Below are positions 5,476 to 6,471 of a DNA stretch of 6,471 bases, piece after piece; position 1 is the first letter of the stretch, and each line of letters opens with the position of its first letter. This DNA comes from Methylobacteriaceae bacterium (GTDB lineage: Bacteria > Pseudomonadota > Alphaproteobacteria > Rhizobiales > Beijerinckiaceae). Where the stretch lies: the NCBI GenBank assembly GCA_019247255.1, contig JAFAPJ010000316.1, positions 1 to 6,471 of the forward strand, written 5' to 3'. A model generated the notes under the pieces. It was given only the letters and a program-made list of their open reading frames with translations. It was not told the origin of the DNA and did no database searches. Made by a program: the position numbers and the translations under genes.

Positions 5476-6413
5476 GCAGCGTCCTGTTCGGGATCTCCTT
5501 TCGTCCTGCGTCGCCGCAGGTCGTCCTGCAACAGCTCCGTGTTGAGCGCGAAGGCCGCCATGGCGCCCTCCCCGGCCGCCACGATCGCGAACTTGACCCG
5601 CCGCGACGCATCCCCGGCCACGAACAGGCCGGGGACGTTCGTGCGCTCTCCGGGACCGGTCTTGACGGCGCCCGTCTCCCCGAGGTCGCAGCCGAGCATG
5701 TGGGCGAGCGGCGGGGTCCGGCAGGCCTCGAAAGCGTAGAAAAGCGCGCGGCGCGCGATCGCGCGGCCGTCCGCGAGCCGCACCCGCGCGAGGCCGTCGC
5801 CGTCCGGGTCGCCCTCAAGCGCGGCGACGGGCGCCTCTTCGACCGCGATGCGATGACGGGCAAGCTCGTGGCGGTCGGCGGCGGACAGCTCGGACGGCCC
5901 GTCGGTGAGAAGGAGGATGTCGGACGTCCAGACCGTCATCTCGAGCGCCATGGCGCGGCCCGAACGGCCTCGCCCGTAGGCGATCACCGGCTCGTCCCTG
6001 TGCTCCCAGCCGTCGCAGTAAGGACAGGGGTAGACGCCCCGGCCGTAGAAGCGGCGGGCGTCGGGCAGGTCGGGGCAATCGTTCTCGAGCCCGGTCGCCA
6101 GGACGAGCTTGCGGCTGCGGACCCGCTCGCCGTCCGCGAGCTCGACCTCGAACCCGTCTGGCAGCGTGCGCGCCGCCGTGACCTCGCCCTCGCGCAACGT
6201 CACGCTCGGATAGCGGGCGACGTCCTCGCGGGCGAGGCGACGCAGTTCCGCCGGCTCCGTGCCGTCCCGGGAGAGAAAGCCGCTCACCCAGCGCGACCGC
6301 GCGTTGCGCGGCTGGCCCGCGTCCACGAGGAGGACGCTGCGCCGGCAGCGACCGAGGAACAGGGCGGCGTTGAGCCCGGCCGGGCCGCCGCCGACGATGA
6401 CCGCATCGAGCAT
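5472..6413 (-). CDS. Thioredoxin reductase-like FAD-dependent oxidoreductase
   Basis: A 313-residue cytoplasmic pyridine-nucleotide-disulfide-type flavoprotein, the size of TrxB. The N-terminal FAD-binding motif is VIVGGGPAGL (Gly8-Gly13). ATGLEND closes the first FAD segment. The redox pair Cys130-Cys133 lies in GVYPCPYCDGWEHRD. The second dinucleotide fold contains YGRGRSG (146-152), and FVAGDA (264-269) contacts FAD. TrxB of E. coli has GGGxSA and HRRDxFR, where the arginines bind the NADPH 2'-phosphate; this protein has LLLTDGPSE at that place, so NADH or a non-nicotinamide partner is possible. The ATG at 6413 has GGAG (6421-6424) 7 bases upstream. It is the first gene of a pair translationally coupled to the Nudix gene. 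The partner is unknown: a thioredoxin-like protein, a low-molecular-weight disulfide or an oxidase-type reaction. Confidence 0.9.
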   Translation of the reverse strand: MLDAVIVGGGPAGLNAALFLGRCRRSVLLVDAGQPRNARSRWVSGFLSRDGTEPAELRRLAREDVARYPSVTLREGEVTAARTLPDGFEVELADGERVRSRKLVLATGLENDCPDLPDARRFYGRGVYPCPYCDGWEHRDEPVIAYGRGRSGRAMALEMTVWTSDILLLTDGPSELSAADRHELARHRIAVEEAPVAALEGDPDGDGLARVRLADGRAIARRALFYAFEACRTPPLAHMLGCDLGETGAVKTGPGERTNVPGLFVAGDASRRVKFAIVAAGEGAMAAFALNTELLQDDLRRRRTKGDPEQDAA

Positions 6414-6437
6414 GAGGGAACTCCGGGCGCCGCGCTG

Positions 6438-6452
6438 GCCCGTTTAAGCCCG
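6438..6452. repeat. Short direct repeat GCCCG-TTTAA-GCCCG upstream of the flavoprotein
   Basis: Two GCCCG copies, exactly 10 bases apart, flank TTTAA in the 58-bp stretch before the flavoprotein start. One helical turn of spacing and the only AT-rich core in this stretch would suit a promoter or regulator contact. No known site is recognised and no full promoter can be read. The window ends before the upstream gene, so this stretch may lie within a longer operon. Confidence 0.2.
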
Positions 6453-6471
6453 CGGAGGCGCCGGCCGTTCC

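Noticed and set aside
6259..6447. A 62-residue plus-strand open frame at the right end
   Set aside because: It is antisense to the start of the flavoprotein gene, Arg/Pro-rich, with no ribosome site or domain.

Overview
The window is very GC-rich bacterial DNA, with strong G/C preference at third codon positions and long arginine-rich antisense shadow frames. It looks chromosomal: it is densely packed, short gaps separate the genes, and no insertion sequence, phage gene, tRNA, rRNA or CRISPR is visible. Protein style (an Ala/Pro-rich exported lytic transglycosylase, an exported MetX-like hydrolase, a YffH/NudK-type Nudix enzyme, a TrxB-like flavoprotein) suggests an alphaproteobacterium, perhaps Hyphomicrobiales (Methylobacterium or Salinarimonas-like). 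That placement is inference only.

Layout, left to right. (1) 24-1436 and 1433-2326, both minus: a two-gene unit in which a VOC/glyoxalase-like protein comes first and overlaps the amidase-signature enzyme by GTGA. (2) 2327-2405: a 79-bp divergent intergenic region holding a less GC-rich patch and a small hairpin beside a strong ribosome binding site. (3) 2406-3578, plus: an exported alpha/beta hydrolase of the homoserine O-acetyltransferase (MetX) fold, starting at GTG. (4) 3579-3621: a 43-bp convergent gap with a perfect 18-bp palindrome, probably a shared terminator. (5) 3622-4749, minus: an exported lytic transglycosylase with a long repetitive Ala/Pro linker. (6) 4750-4902: a 153-bp gap with two imperfect hairpins. 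(7) 4903-5475 and 5472-6413, minus: a TrxB-like FAD oxidoreductase overlapping a NudK/AdpP-type Nudix hydrolase by ATGA. The remaining ends, 1-23 and 6414-6471, hold no gene.

Functionally the window is three small units rather than one system. The VOC-amidase pair may be a small-molecule catabolic or detoxification unit. The flavoprotein-Nudix pair may link redox and nucleotide-sugar or ADP-ribose housekeeping. The hydrolase and the transglycosylase both act outside the cytoplasm, but they are convergent and not co-transcribed. I see no strong evidence of a previously undescribed system. The best leads are the MetX-fold enzyme that is exported, the TrxB-like enzyme lacking the usual NADPH-phosphate motif, and the repeated linker of the transglycosylase.
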